In this document: positions 42,359 to 52,600 of the stretch, piece after piece | Numbering within the stretch: position 1 is the first letter of the stretch | Layout: each line of letters starts with the position of its first letter | Source: Prorocentrum cordatum | Taxonomy: Eukaryota; Sar; Dinophyceae; Prorocentrales; Prorocentraceae | Assembly: GCA_963575745.1 (NCBI GenBank) | Contig: CAUYUJ010006293.1 | Coordinates: forward strand, 1-54,700 | Length of the DNA: 54,700 nt | Direction of reading: 5' to 3' | Program-made: the position numbers and the translations under genes | The notes under the pieces: model-generated | Told to the model about the DNA's origin: nothing | Seen by the model: only the letters and a program-made list of their open reading frames with translations | Databases searched by the model: none

Positions 42359-43387
42359 CATTGTTGATCCGATGTTGTATCCTCTGAGTCGCCGCTGAAG
42401 GTCACCTTCGACGCACGCCTTGTAGGCGTCGGCAACCTGGGCCGGCGTCATCCCTCCACCCTTGCGGCTGCGGAACGAGACGATGTCGTAGATCTTCTGC
42501 ACCAGCGTGTAGCTCATGCCCATGTAAGCTGCGCGGGTGTCCTGGCGGCACTGGAGATTGACGAAGTGAGCGTCGTCAGTGTTCTCAATCACCCTGAAGA
42601 CGAAGGTCGCAGTGAGAGAAACTTTCCGCCACTCCTCCATCACTTCATCGCCCTTGCCGGCCTTCCAATCGCAATGGGCTGCCCGAATGCACGCGTGGAG
42701 GGGCTCAGGCGGTGACGCCCGCATGAGCCGGCCTTTCGTGGCAGATGGGAGATCGGCGCCGTTCTCCAAAGCAATGACGAAATCCTGCTTGCAAGGCGTC
42801 GGGGAGCTGAAGAAGTGGTCCTGTAGCTTTGTGATCCCCTTATCGCTGAGCGGGGCGTCGTGGCCTGGGCCAGCCTCCTCTTCCATGCGCATCCAGAGCA
42901 AGTTGCACCCGCACTTGTACTAGAGCTTGGAGATGTCCTGATTGTCATCCTGGTTGGTGAACGCAGCCCTGAAACGAGCATCGGAGTGCGGCTCCTCGCG
43001 ACCGCCCTGGCCGATGGGGAGGGCCTGTTCCTCGTGGATCTGATTGAAGCAATCTACATTCTCGACCAGCTCCTTGATCATCGTGCGAAGCGTGTCGTAG
43101 GCAACAGCGTTGGGAGACTGGGCGTGCAGTGATATTATTTGCCCTTGCTGAGGAGACTGGTGGGCTTGCGCCTTTGCCTTTGCTTTTGACTTTGCCTTTC
43201 CCTTGCCTTTCCCTCCTGCCTCAGAAGACGACTTCGCTCTCTTCGCCGACGGCTTCGCTCCGGCCCCGCATCGTTTCTGCTTCCCTACGGCCGACGGCTC
43301 ATCCTCCTCCTCCTCCATCTTCATGGCGGCGTCGCCAGCGGCATCATCATCAGCCGCTCTAGCCATGAGTTCCGACTCGACGGTCAT
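42359..43387 (-). CDS. Gene B, first assigned exon (in-frame TAG inside)
   Basis: ATG at 43387 opens MTVESELMARAADDDAAGDA, followed by an acidic run, KRCGAGAKPSAKRAKSSSEA and a GKGKGKAKSKAKAKAQ tract, then a balanced region. A TAG at 42920-42922 lies in frame between QDDNQDISKL and YKCGCNLLWMRM. The frame then stays open through ALENGADLPSATKGRLM to the donor at 42359. If the TAG is a stop the gene is broken. Alternatively an intron ends at CTCTAG. An acceptor-like CATTGCAG lies just upstream of the ATG, so an earlier exon is possible. Confidence 0.75.
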
Positions 43388-43479
43388 GAGGCTTGCTGGC
43401 CGGCACTGCAATGATGTTGGTCGTTGCTGGCTGGCGATTTACCCGCAGTCTGTAATTCGAGCCATGACGCCAGACTGCT

Positions 43480-43930
43480 GATGCTGTCGCCTATATGATG
43501 GGTGTTTGTTTGTGATGCGTGTGTTTGTGATTTTTGTGTGTTGCGTGATTTTTGTTGGCGGTGCGTCTGCGTGATTGTCGTTGGGCCATTTCCTTGAGAT
43601 GCCTGCTGGTGCTGATGTCTACCGTGTGATCTTTGTTGCGGGTGTGTGCAGTGTCCATTTAGTTGTTCGTGTGTTATGTGTTTTTGTTGTCGCTGGTGCA
43701 TGCCGTGCGAAGTACCCAGACTCCCCAATGGACGTTATTATCTTTTTGTTTGGCGGACTCCTGAGAACGAACGTTTCGCTTAAGACGTCCTCACTCACAA
43801 CAACGAGATATTCGCAATATCGTAATTCAGTGTTGTTGTTGCGTTATGCGTTTGATTGTTGTTGTTTTTGAACGCGCATGGTGATGATGAGGAGGAGGAT
43901 GCTGATGATGGTGATTTGATTATATGATGA
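43480..43930. repeat. TTTTTGTTGGCGGTGYGTG-type minisatellite; no gene
   Basis: The degenerate GTGTTTGTGATTTTTGTGTG and GTTGTTGTTG repeats are of the same kind as at 33060-33240 and, reversed, in gene A intron 1. No coding sequence is evident. Confidence 0.55.
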
Positions 43931-43954
43931 AGATGTTGCTCAGTCGACGCACAC

Positions 43955-44265
43955 ATATATGAAAGAGTATGCTGGAACGGGTCTTATGGCGAGACCGCGC
44001 GCATCGCTGGCGATATTCGCCAGGTGATCTACGCCACGAAGAGCTTCCAGCAGGCGCTCTTCAGCGGCCGCCGTTTGTCGGTCCGAAAAGGCCCCAACCA
44101 CAAACATTTTTCGCCACTTGAGATTGTGGCCCACCATGTGGGTGGGGTGAGGGCGGGGCCCGCGTGCGTTTCTTTCGCATCGATAGCACAGGCCGCCCTG
44201 CCACCTCCACGCGGGGTCGCTGGTGGACCCTACGCACGCGGATGCATCTTCTCCAGATGAATCAC
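43955..44265 (-). CDS. Probable exon of an unrecognised protein
   Basis: The minus frame encodes a balanced segment including GGLCYRCERNARGPRP, MVGHNLKWRKMFVVGAFSD and VDHLANIASDARGLAIRP, ending near YSFIYVCVD before TGA. CYRC could be half of a zinc site. Possible donors of the GTGTGC type occur just before the stop. It lies upstream of gene B and might be its earlier exon or part of another gene. Surrounding frames are low-complexity, whereas this segment is not. Confidence 0.45.
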
Positions 44266-45430
44266 AGCGCGCGTGTGCAACGATGCGGCCCAAAAGCGCG
44301 CGCTCTGTGATGTCCAGCAGCGGGGTCGCACCTCGATGTGATCGCGGCGGCGGCGCCCACCTGATCCTCCTCTCTGTCGTCGTAGGACGGGCGGCACGAT
44401 CATTCGGCAACAGCGGGCCACCTGCTGGCGATCGCACGGCCGCCGCCTGCGGGGCTGCAGCTGGCCGCGAGGCCGCCGCCGCCGGCTGTGTTCCTCCAGC
44501 GCCCGCCACCCCAGCAGCGCCCGCCGCCCGCGAGCCTCGCGACGACGACGGCGACGACGACGGCGACGACGATGGCGACGGCGACGACGACGACGATAAC
44601 AACGACGACGACGACGACGTCGACGACGACGACGACGACGGCGATGGCCGGGCGACGACGACGACGACGACGGCCTCCAGCGTCCGCCGCCGCTCCTCCT
44701 CCAGGAGGTCCAGCGACCGCCTCCCCAGCAACAGGGCTCGCCGCCCGCGAGCCTCCAGCGCCCACCGCCGCTCCAGCACCGTCCGCGGCCCGCAGGCTTC
44801 CAGCTGCGTCCGCCGCCGCCCCGCCGGCAGCAGCGCCCGCCCGCGGGCCCCCAGCAGCAGCAGCGTCCGCCGCCGCCGCCAGGTGGCCTCCAGGGGGGCG
44901 CTCAAGCCCCAGCGCCCGCTGCCCACCACCACCAGCAGCAGCGCCCGTCGCCTGCAGGTCTCCAGGCTTGTTGTCGCCGCTGCCAGCGCCAGCAGTAGTA
45001 GTTGTCGCGCGCCACTGCCGCGCCGTCCATCCGCCAACCATCGACGATGAGGATGGCGGTAGCGAGCTGGTCGCGATGATGCCGCGGGCGTCGCCGCAAG
45101 CCACGGCCGCCGGGCCGTCGTCGCCGCCAGCCGCTGTCCGTGCTCTCGTCGCCGCAGGCCACGTGCCCGCGCCAGCAGCGTCCGCCGTCGTGCCACCCTG
45201 TTGTTGGCCTCCAGGATTGGCCAACTCCTCCTCCTCTCCAGCAGCTCTGCCGAAGAGCCTCCTCCTCCTACTAGGTGGACTTCGGCCCCGCCGACGAGCC
45301 TTCTGCGCTGGAGTCGACGGGCTGAAGGACGGGCTGAAGGGAGTCGGTGACTCCAGCAACCACGGGCGCCGAGGCACAGCAGGGCGGCGCGGCGGCGACT
45401 CCAGCAACCATGGGCGCAACAACTGCGCCA
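44266..45430. repeat. GC-rich minisatellite region, GAC and CGCCGCC repeats
   Basis: (GAC)n occurs at 44540-44660. Degenerate CCTCCAGCAGCAGCGYCCGC units run to about 45200. All frames stay open on both strands because stops are rare, giving Ala/Pro/Arg-rich artefacts. I see no protein domain. Confidence 0.6.
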
Positions 45431-45534
45431 TGATGGCTGAAATGGTGCTGTGTTTAAGCTACTTGAGCCAACACAGCTACGGACATGATGATGATGATGA
45501 ATAATAATAATAATGATAAAGCAACGGTGGTTTC

Positions 45535-45860
45535 TGGATGTTTCTGGGTGGTGGGTGAAGGGGGCGGGTGGGTGGGTGGTGTGTGGTGGTGGGTGGTGGG
45601 TGGTGGGTGGGTGGGTGGTGGGTGGGTGGTGGGTGGGTGGTGGGTGGTGGGTGGGTGGTGGGTGGGTGGTGCGTGGTGGTGGGTGGTGGGTGGGTGGTGG
45701 TGGGTGGGTGGTGGGTGGGTGGGTGGTGGGTGGGTGGTGAGTGGGTGGTGGGTGGGTCGTGGGTGGTAGGTGGGTGGTAGGTGGGTGGTGGGTAGGTGGG
45801 TGGTGGGTGGGTGGTGGGTGGTGGTGGTGGGTAGGCGGCGGGCGGGCGGTGGGCGGGGCA
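45535..45860 (+). repeat. GGGTGGTGG repeat tract (G-quadruplex-prone)
   Basis: About 300 bp of GTGGGTGG/GTGGTGGG repeat on the plus strand contains dozens of GGG runs spaced 1-5 bases. A similar tract of opposite strand bias lies at 25115-25240. No gene is seen; TH/PP open frames are artefacts. Confidence 0.9.
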
Positions 45861-46189
45861 GCCCCAAGATGGCCCTGAGATAGCCCAAGCTGGCCCAAGA
45901 TGGCCTCAAGCAAGATGACTCCTTGGGAGGGAGAGCTGCCACCACCTGGGGCTCGTAAGTAAGAGGAGGGGAGTGGGAGGGGTTCCGGGAGAAAGGAGAG
46001 TATGAGGATGAGGAGGATGAATGGGGATTTTTTTTGGGCGGTGTCGGGACGCGGCGCCCCGCCCGCGCGCCCGCGCAGGAGTTGTTGCTCCTGCTGCCGG
46101 CCGACCGAGCCGACGCCGCCCTTTCTTGTTGCCTCCCCTCACGGGCCGGCCAGCCCGCCGGCCGGCGCCGGACGCTCCCTTCGTGCGAG

Positions 46190-46440
46190 TGCGTATGTAT
46201 GTGTGTATGTATGTATGTATGTGTGTATGTATGTATGTATGTATGTATGTATGTGTGTATGTATGTATGTGTATGCGTATGTATGTACGTACGTATGTAT
46301 GTATGTATGTATGTATGTGTGTATGCATATGTATCGGAGGTGAGGGGCTGAGATCGAAGTGGAACGGGGGGCCCCCTACCACCGGGAAGTCGTTTTCGGT
46401 TTCGTGGGCGAGGCGAAGTTGCGTGGGCATCCTTTCGACA
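46190..46440 (-). mobile_element. SE-type end module joined to a (GTAT)n core
   Basis: GTATGTATGTAT repeats (46190-46330) are followed by TCGGAGGTGAGGGGCTGAGA, TCGAAGTGGAACG and a CGTTTTCGGTTTCGTGGGCG segment, matching the SE3/SE4 B-end read in reverse. Here the core microsatellite is a tetranucleotide instead of a trinucleotide. Confidence 0.65.
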
Positions 46441-46498
46441 CTCGCGGAGTCTGAGGCCCTCGGGGCCGAAGATGGATGAGAGCGCATTGGCTCGCAGG

Positions 46499-46613
46499 AC
46501 TCCTCTACCAGACAGCAACGTACCGCACTCTCTACCAGACAGCAACGTACCGCACCCCCTACCAGACAGCAGCACAGTGCTACCAGACAGCAACGTACCG
46601 CACCCCCTACGAC

Positions 46614-46645
<32 letters not shown>

Positions 46646-46655
46646 CGCCGACGCT

Positions 46656-46689
<34 letters not shown>

Positions 46690-46790
46690 ACGACGACGAC
46701 GACTACGACGACGGGGTTGCGGTACGTTGCTGTCTGGTAGAAGAGTCTGCACAGTGCTGTCTGGTAGCGTCTTGCCGACGTCTGGTACCC
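46499..46790. repeat. Inverted repeat around a GAC microsatellite
   Basis: CTACCAGACAGCAACGTACC occurs in tandem with small variations on the left (46505-46600, about 4 units). Its reverse complement occurs on the right (46730-46785, about 2 units, one truncated). The centre is (GAC)n/(GACGCC)n at 46606-46720. It could fold as a large hairpin. Confidence 0.85.
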
Positions 46791-47057
46791 AATTACAAAC
46801 TCGGGTGCTGGGCTGCACTCGGCGCGCTCAAGCTCCAGGCTCCAAGTCCTCGAGGGCGCGGCCGAGAAAATTCCAAAATTCCGTCCAGCGAGGGTCGAGG
46901 GCGCATCATCCCGCGCCTCCCATGGCCCGCCCCTCCCCCTCTACTTACTACCCCGCCCCTCCCCCTCTACTTACCCCTCCCTCCTCCCCCTCCTCCCCCA
47001 TGCCCACGCCTCTACTTATTATTATTACCCCGCCCTCGACCTCTGCACCTCTGCCAA

Positions 47058-48098
47058 TTAATGCTCATCCGACTCGCCCGAGGGCTCATCATCCGAGCGC
47101 CGCGGGCCCCACCTCCTGCGGCGGCGCCCCTCTCTGCTGCTGCTGCCACTAGAAGAAGACGACGCAACCGACGCCGCCGCTGAGCTAGGCTGCGGCATGG
47201 CGGGCGCCACGGCGGTCACCGACCAACCACCGTTGGAGGGCGCCCAAGAAGAAGACGCTTCTGACGCCGCCGAGCCAGGCTGCGGCGCGATGGGCGCCGG
47301 CGGGGTCACCGACCAACCGCTGGAGGGCGCCCAAGAAGAAGAAGGCGCCTCCGCCGACGCCGCCGGGGCCGAAAGTGCCGAAAACTCGGGCGGCACCGCC
47401 CAGCCGACGTCGCTGGAGGGCGCGGCCGAACAACTTGACGGCGCCGCAGTCGCAGCCGAGGGGGCACTCGAAGGGGTTTCGTCGGCGGCGCCACCTCCTT
47501 TGGAGTCCAGCACCGCGCTCGACGACCCCGCAGCAACGACGGCGCTACTCGGAGGCGCCGCACTCGGCGTCAGCGCACTCCTCACCAGGCGGCTGACGTG
47601 GGCCAGCCAGCACCTGCGGCCACCACCATTGGCGAGAGCTGGGCACGCGTAAGGAAAGAGCCAATCGGGCGGCGTCGGGTACGGCAGTCCCACAACCACG
47701 GGCCACCACACGCCAGGTTGGCCGATCTGGAGCGGTGTCGATGTCTCCGCATTCGAAGTGCCATCAGCGAAGAGCCAGCAATCCACGAAGTCCACACATT
47801 GCGCGTACTGCCAGTCCGTTTGCCCGAGGGGCCTCCAGCCTGTCCCCATCTGCCGTTTCTTGCGGCAGAACTCCCATAAGTCGTTGCAATCTTCCAACCT
47901 GATGGCACTGGTGCGGACGATGTGATCCTGCCGCTGCCGTTCGAAAGACTCGTTGTGCGGCACAACGGCGAATTCTGAGAGCACCGACCTGGCGGAACGC
48001 CGCCACTCCTCCATGAGATCATAGCACAACAAATTCTCCACGGAAGTTGCCATGCAGGCAACAAGAATGAACGATGCCAAAATGGCGGGCGCAGAACT
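47058..48098 (-). CDS. Gene E, exon 2: protein of unknown function with repeat tail
   Basis: The exon opens after GGGCTCAG|AGTTCT and ends with TAA; 346 codons plus stop. The N-terminal part is SSAPAILASFILVACMATSV, hydrophobic, then a balanced domain with DLMEEWRRSARSVLSEFAVV, RLEDCNDLWEFCRKKRQMG, QPGVWWPVVVGLPYPTPPDW and a GGGRRCWLAHVSRLVRS block. From memory this resembles an uncharacterised dinoflagellate family. The C-terminal half is Ala/Ser/Pro-rich with a tandem repeat containing SSWAPSNGGWSVT, ending in an Arg-rich then acidic tail. No catalytic motif is recognised. Confidence 0.8.
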   Translation of the reverse strand, partial: SSAPAILASFILVACMATSVENLLCYDLMEEWRRSARSVLSEFAVVPHNESFERQRQDHIVRTSAIRLEDCNDLWEFCRKKRQMGTGWRPLGQTDWQYAQCVDFVDCWLFADGTSNAETSTPLQIGQPGVWWPVVVGLPYPTPPDWLFPYACPALANGGGRRCWLAHVSRLVRSALTPSAAPPSSAVVAAGSSSAVLDSKGGGAADETPSSAPSAATAAPSSCSAAPSSDVGWAVPPEFSALSAPAASAEAPSSSWAPSSGWSVTPPAPIAPQPGSAASEASSSWAPSNGGWSVTAVAPAMPQPSSAAASVASSSSSGSSSREGRRRRRWGPRRSDDEPSGESDEH

Positions 48099-48652
48099 CT
48101 GAGCCCTGAAATAGAAATAGATACGGACACAGGAGGAGGTGGATGCATGGATGCAAGGATGCAACGACGCCTGTTTGGATGGCAAGGATGCAAGGATGCC
48201 TGTTTCGTCCCCGGGCGCAAGGATGCAAGGGTGCAAGAACGGCTACAGACGGTCGGACATGTGAAAGTGTGTCCCCGGCGAGCGGTGTCCGCGCGGTGTC
48301 CGCTGGTGTCCCTGATGATGATGATGGTGATGATGAGGATGATGATGATGATGAGGATGATGATGATGGTGGTGATGATAATGGCGATGATGAGGATGAT
48401 GATGATGGTGGCGGTGATGATGATGTTATGTTGATGATGAGTATGGTGATGATGATGACAATGATGATGATGGCGATGATGATGATGGTAAGGGTGGTAA
48501 TGACCTGGATGTAGTGGAGTACAACAGTTGTTGAAGGAGTGGATAAAGCGGGAGGGAGGGGGGAGAGGGGCGAGGAGGGGGGATGGATGGGGAGGGATTG
48601 GGGGAGCTGCTTGAGATACTGAGATACCGATGCGGCTGCGCCCAAAACTTAC
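48099..48652 (-). other. Gene E intron, 554 bp, GT-AG, with GAT core
   Basis: The donor is CCTGGG|GTAAGT, the best consensus donor in the window. The acceptor is CTCAG|AGTTC; TTTCAG 6 bases upstream would break the frame with the chosen start. It contains (GAT)n at 48310-48500 and GGTGTCC-type sequence near 48285-48315, like SE elements. Confidence 0.6.
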
Positions 48653-48676
48653 CCCAGGGTGCGACAGGGCCAACAT
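48653..48676 (-). CDS. Gene E, probable first coding exon (8 codons)
   Basis: ATG at 48676 gives MLALSHPG before the GTAAGT donor and is the only nearby start that joins exon 2 in frame. Another ATG at 48734 in a different frame (MSRHRAIVVAAAG) would need a different acceptor. The start choice is therefore uncertain. Confidence 0.4.
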
Positions 48677-48734
48677 TATTTCGAGGCGAATGGAATCCAG
48701 CCGCGGCGACGACGATGGCGCGATGCCGACTCAT

Positions 48735-49227
48735 CTGGGACGAACGACTGCATGGGCGCCACTGCGCGCCTCCTGCATTGCCGCGAAGGCCCGGCAGGAT
48801 CCGAATGAACCGAATGGACGAACGGAGAGGAGCGAGGGCAAGGGCACATGATATAGCACATGGAACATAGGCGAAAAAGAAAATAGCAAATAGAGTAGAG
48901 AAGGAGGGGCCCTCGCAGAATCACCAAGACCCCCAGGGCCTTCTTATTATGGGGCCCCTGCCCGCCGCCCCCCATAAGAGGAAGAAAGGGCCCTGGAGCT
49001 TCGTGGAGCCATCGAGTGCCTGGAGGCCCCGAGAAGACAATGACGGGGCGCTCGCGTACATGTACCGGGGCCCCTGCGAATTTGTTTCGCAAATATTCTT
49101 GGGAATCTTTTTCAAATTAAAATCCGACCCTCCATCCCTCCAAACTCCGCCGCAGGCGCCCAGAATAATAATAATTTCAAATTGCGGCAGCACCCCCGAA
49201 TTGAAGGCACACCCCCTGGATTTGCCC
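48735..49227. other. Spacer between gene E and the second long direct repeat
   Basis: The stretch is mixed sequence without a clear gene or repeat, and may hold the 5' UTR and promoter of gene E. AT-rich AATAATAATAATTTC lies near 49165-49180. Confidence 0.4.
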
Positions 49228-49669
49228 AGGACCCTCCAGGAATCTCAGGGGCCCTGACGGATTCTGATGGATTCTGCTGGTTTATGGAGCCCCGTCCTGG
49301 AGGATTCCTCCTTGGGCGCCCTCTTGGAGCCGTGTCGGGCCGTTTTGGGAAGCCGCTTGGGCCGTCTCGGGGCCATCTTAGGTCGTCTTGCGTCTTGGGC
49401 CGTCTTGAATCGGTCTTGGGCAATCTTGGCGGCCCTGGTGGCCTGTTTGGGCCAGGTGGCAATCATCTTGGATTCCTCGGAGGGCGCCAGGGGCATGATG
49501 TCTCGGCGCCGCATTTTGGACACCATCTGGTATCTGGAATCCAGATGACTGCCACCTTGGATTCCTCGGAGGGTGCCGGGCCATGTCTCGGACATGGCCC
49601 GGCACCGTTCGGCGCCGCATGTCCGCGCATGTTTTGGTGGCAGTCATCTTGAAATTCTTCGGAGGGCGC

Positions 49670-52600
49670 CGCATGGAAAACGTATTGAGTGGCAATGCAT
49701 CGCCTCATGTTGAGGCCCAGAATGCAAGTGAAACAATTTGTTTTTCTCAACCAGTTTTCTGGTGACCCACCCCTTCGTGGGTCACCTGGTGTGCTTGCGA
49801 CGCATGGCTAATATGTTGAGTGGCAGTGCATCGCCACATGACGAGGACCAGGATGCAGGTGAAACAATTTGTTTTTCTCAACAAGGTTTCTGGTGACCCA
49901 CCCCTTCGTGGGTCACCTGGTGTGCTTGCGCCGCATGGAAAACGCATCGAGTGGCAATGCATCGCCTCATGTTGAGGCCCAGAACGCAAGTGAAACAATT
50001 TGTTTTTTTTCCAAACCAGTTTTCTGGTGACCCACCCCTTCGTGGTTCACCTGGTGCGCTTGCGCCGCATGGCAAAAATATTGAGTGGCAATGCATCGCC
50101 TCATGTTGAGGCCCAGAATGCAAGTGAAACGGTTGGTTTTTCTTAACCAGTTTTCTGGTGACCCACCCCTTCGTGGGTCACCTGGTGTGTGTATCGCCGT
50201 ATTGAAAACGCATTGAGTGGCAATGCATCGCCTCATGCTGAGGCCCAGAATGCAAGAAAAACTATGGGTTTTCCTCAACCAGTTTTCTGGTGACCCACCC
50301 CTTCGTGGGTCACCTGACGTATTGAATGGCAGCGCATCGCCTCATGACGAGGCCCAAAATGCAAGTGAAACAATTTGTTTTTCTCAACCAGTTTTCTGGT
50401 GACCCACCCCTTCGTGGGTCACCTGGTGTGCATGCGCCGCATGGAAAACGTATTGAGTGGCAGCGCATCGCCACATGACGACGCCCAGGATGCAGGTGAA
50501 ACAATTTGTTTTTCTCAACCAGTTTTCTGGTGACCCACCCCTTCGTGGGTCACCTGGTGCGCTTGCGCCGTATGGCAAACGTATTGAGTGGCAGCGCATC
50601 GCCTCATGACGAGGCCCAGAATGCAAGTGAAACAATTGTTTGTTCTCAACCAGTTCTCTGGTGACCCACCTCTTCGTGGGTCACCTGGTGTGTTTGCGCT
50701 GCATGGAAAACGCATTGAGTGGCAATGCGTCGCCTCATGCTACGGCCCAGAATGCAAGTGAAACAATTTGTTTTTCTCAACCAGTTTTCTGGTGACCCAC
50801 CCCTTCGTGGGTCACCTGGTGTGCTTGCGCCGTATGGAACGTATGGAAAACGTATTAGGTGGCAGCGCGTCGCCTCATATTCATGCCCAGAATGCAAGTG
50901 AAACAGTTGGTTTTTCTCAACCAGTTGCTGGTGACCCACCCCTTCGTGGGTCACCTGGTGTGCTTGCGCCGTATGGCAAACGTATTGAGTGGCAATGCCT
51001 CGCCTCATGTTGAGGCCCAGAATGCAAGTGAAACAGTTGGTTTTTCTCAACCAGTTTTCTGGTGACCCACCCCTTCGTGGGTCACCTGGTGTGCTTGCGC
51101 CGCATGGAAAACGTATTGAGTGGCAGTGCTTCGTCTCATGTTGAGGCTCAGAATGCAAGTGAAACAATTTGTTTTTCTCAACCAGTTTTCTGGTGACCCA
51201 CCCCTTCGTGGGTCACTTGGTGTGCTTGCGCCGCATGGAAAACGTATTAGGTGGCAATGCCTCGCCTCATGTTGAGGCCCGGACTGCAAGTGACATATTT
51301 GGTTTTTCTCAACCAGTTTTCTGGTGACCCACCCCTTCGTGGGTCACCTTGTGTGCTTGCGCCGTATGGAAAACGCACTGAGTGGCAATGCATCGCCTCA
51401 TGTTGAGGCCCAGAATGCAAGTGAAACGATGGGTTTTTCTCAACCAGTTTTCTGGTGACCCACCCCTTCGTGGGTCACCTGGTGCGCTTGCGCCGTATCG
51501 AAAACGCATTGAGTGGCAGTGCCTCGCCTCATGTTGAGGCCCAGAATGCAAGAGAAACAATTTGTTTTTCTCAACCAGTTTTCTGGTGACCCACCCCTTC
51601 GTGGGTCACCTGGTGTGCTTGCGCCGCATGGAATACGTATTGAGTGGCAGTGTTTCGTCTCATGTTGAGGCCCGGAATGCAAGTGAAACAATTGGTTCTT
51701 CTCAACCAGTTTTCTGGTGACCCACCCCTTCGTGGGTCACCTGGTGTGCTTGCGCCGTATGGCAAACATCTTGAGTGGCAGCGCATCGCCTCATGACGAG
51801 GCCCAATATGCAGGTGAAACAATTTGTTTTTCTCAACCAGTTTTCTGGTGACCCACCTCTGCGTGGGCCCCCTGGTGTGCTTGCGCCGCATGGAAAACGT
51901 ATTGAGTGGAATGCATCGCCTCATGTTGAGGCCCAGAATGCAAGCGAAGCAACTTGTTATCCTCAACCAGTTGTCTGGTGACCCACCCCTTCGTGGGTCA
52001 CCCGGTGCGCTTGCGCCGTATGGAAAACGTGTTGAGTGGCAATGCGTCGCCTCATGTTGAGGCCCAGAATGCAATTGGAACATTTTGTTTTTCTCAACCA
52101 GTTCTCTGGTGACCCACCTCTTCGTGGGTCACCTGGTGTGTTTGCGCTGCATGGAAAACGCATTGAGTGGCAATGCGTCGCCTCATGTTGAGGCCCAGAA
52201 TGCAAGTGGGTTTTTTTTTTCAACCAGTTCTCTGGTGACCCACCCCTTCGTGGGTCACCCGGTGTGCTTACGCCGTATGGGAAACGTATTGAGTGGCAGT
52301 GCGTCGCCTCATGTTGAGGCCCAGAACGCAAGTGAAACCATTTGTTTTTCTCAACCAGTTTTCTGGTCACCCACCCCTTCGTGGGTCACCAGGTGTGCTT
52401 GCGCCGCCTGGAAACGTATTGAGTGGTAATGCCTCGCCTCATGTTGAGGCCCAGAATGCAAGTGAAACAATTGTTTTTCTCAACCACTTGTCTGGTGACC
52501 CACCCCTCCGTGGGTCACCTGGTGTGCTCGCGCCGTAGCGAAAACGCATTGAGTGGCAGTGCGTCGCCTCATGTTGAGGCCCAGAATGCAAGTGAAACAG

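Larger units (their letters stand above)
34539..43387 (-). other. Gene B: five-exon gene for a large protein of unknown function (whole span)
   Basis: The exons are 43387-42359, 41727-41176, 41075-40466, 40289-39933 and 35299-34539. Lengths of 1029, 552, 610, 357 and 761 bp keep phase at all four junctions (0, 0, 1, 1) and total 1,103 codons including the stop and one internal TAG. Introns are 631, 100, 176 and 4,633 bp, all with GT...AG. The first holds CE6; the last holds SE4 and CE5/NE2. The N-terminal part is basic (Lys/Ala repeats) and the middle is a helical domain of unknown type. The C-terminal part has a Gly-containing segment resembling a SAM-methyltransferase fold and a Gly/Arg-rich tail. 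From memory, similar uncharacterised proteins occur in dinoflagellates. Confidence 0.8.

Noticed and set aside
44400-45504. 300-codon Ala/Pro/Arg-rich frames on both strands
   Set aside because: The GC-rich minisatellite has few stops in any frame; composition is not protein-like.
48075-48095. GCCATTTTGGC on the minus strand, identical to 11 bases of the dinoflagellate spliced-leader core
   Set aside because: It lies within the coding frame of gene E exon 2 and the rest of the leader does not match; an 11-base match is weak on its own.
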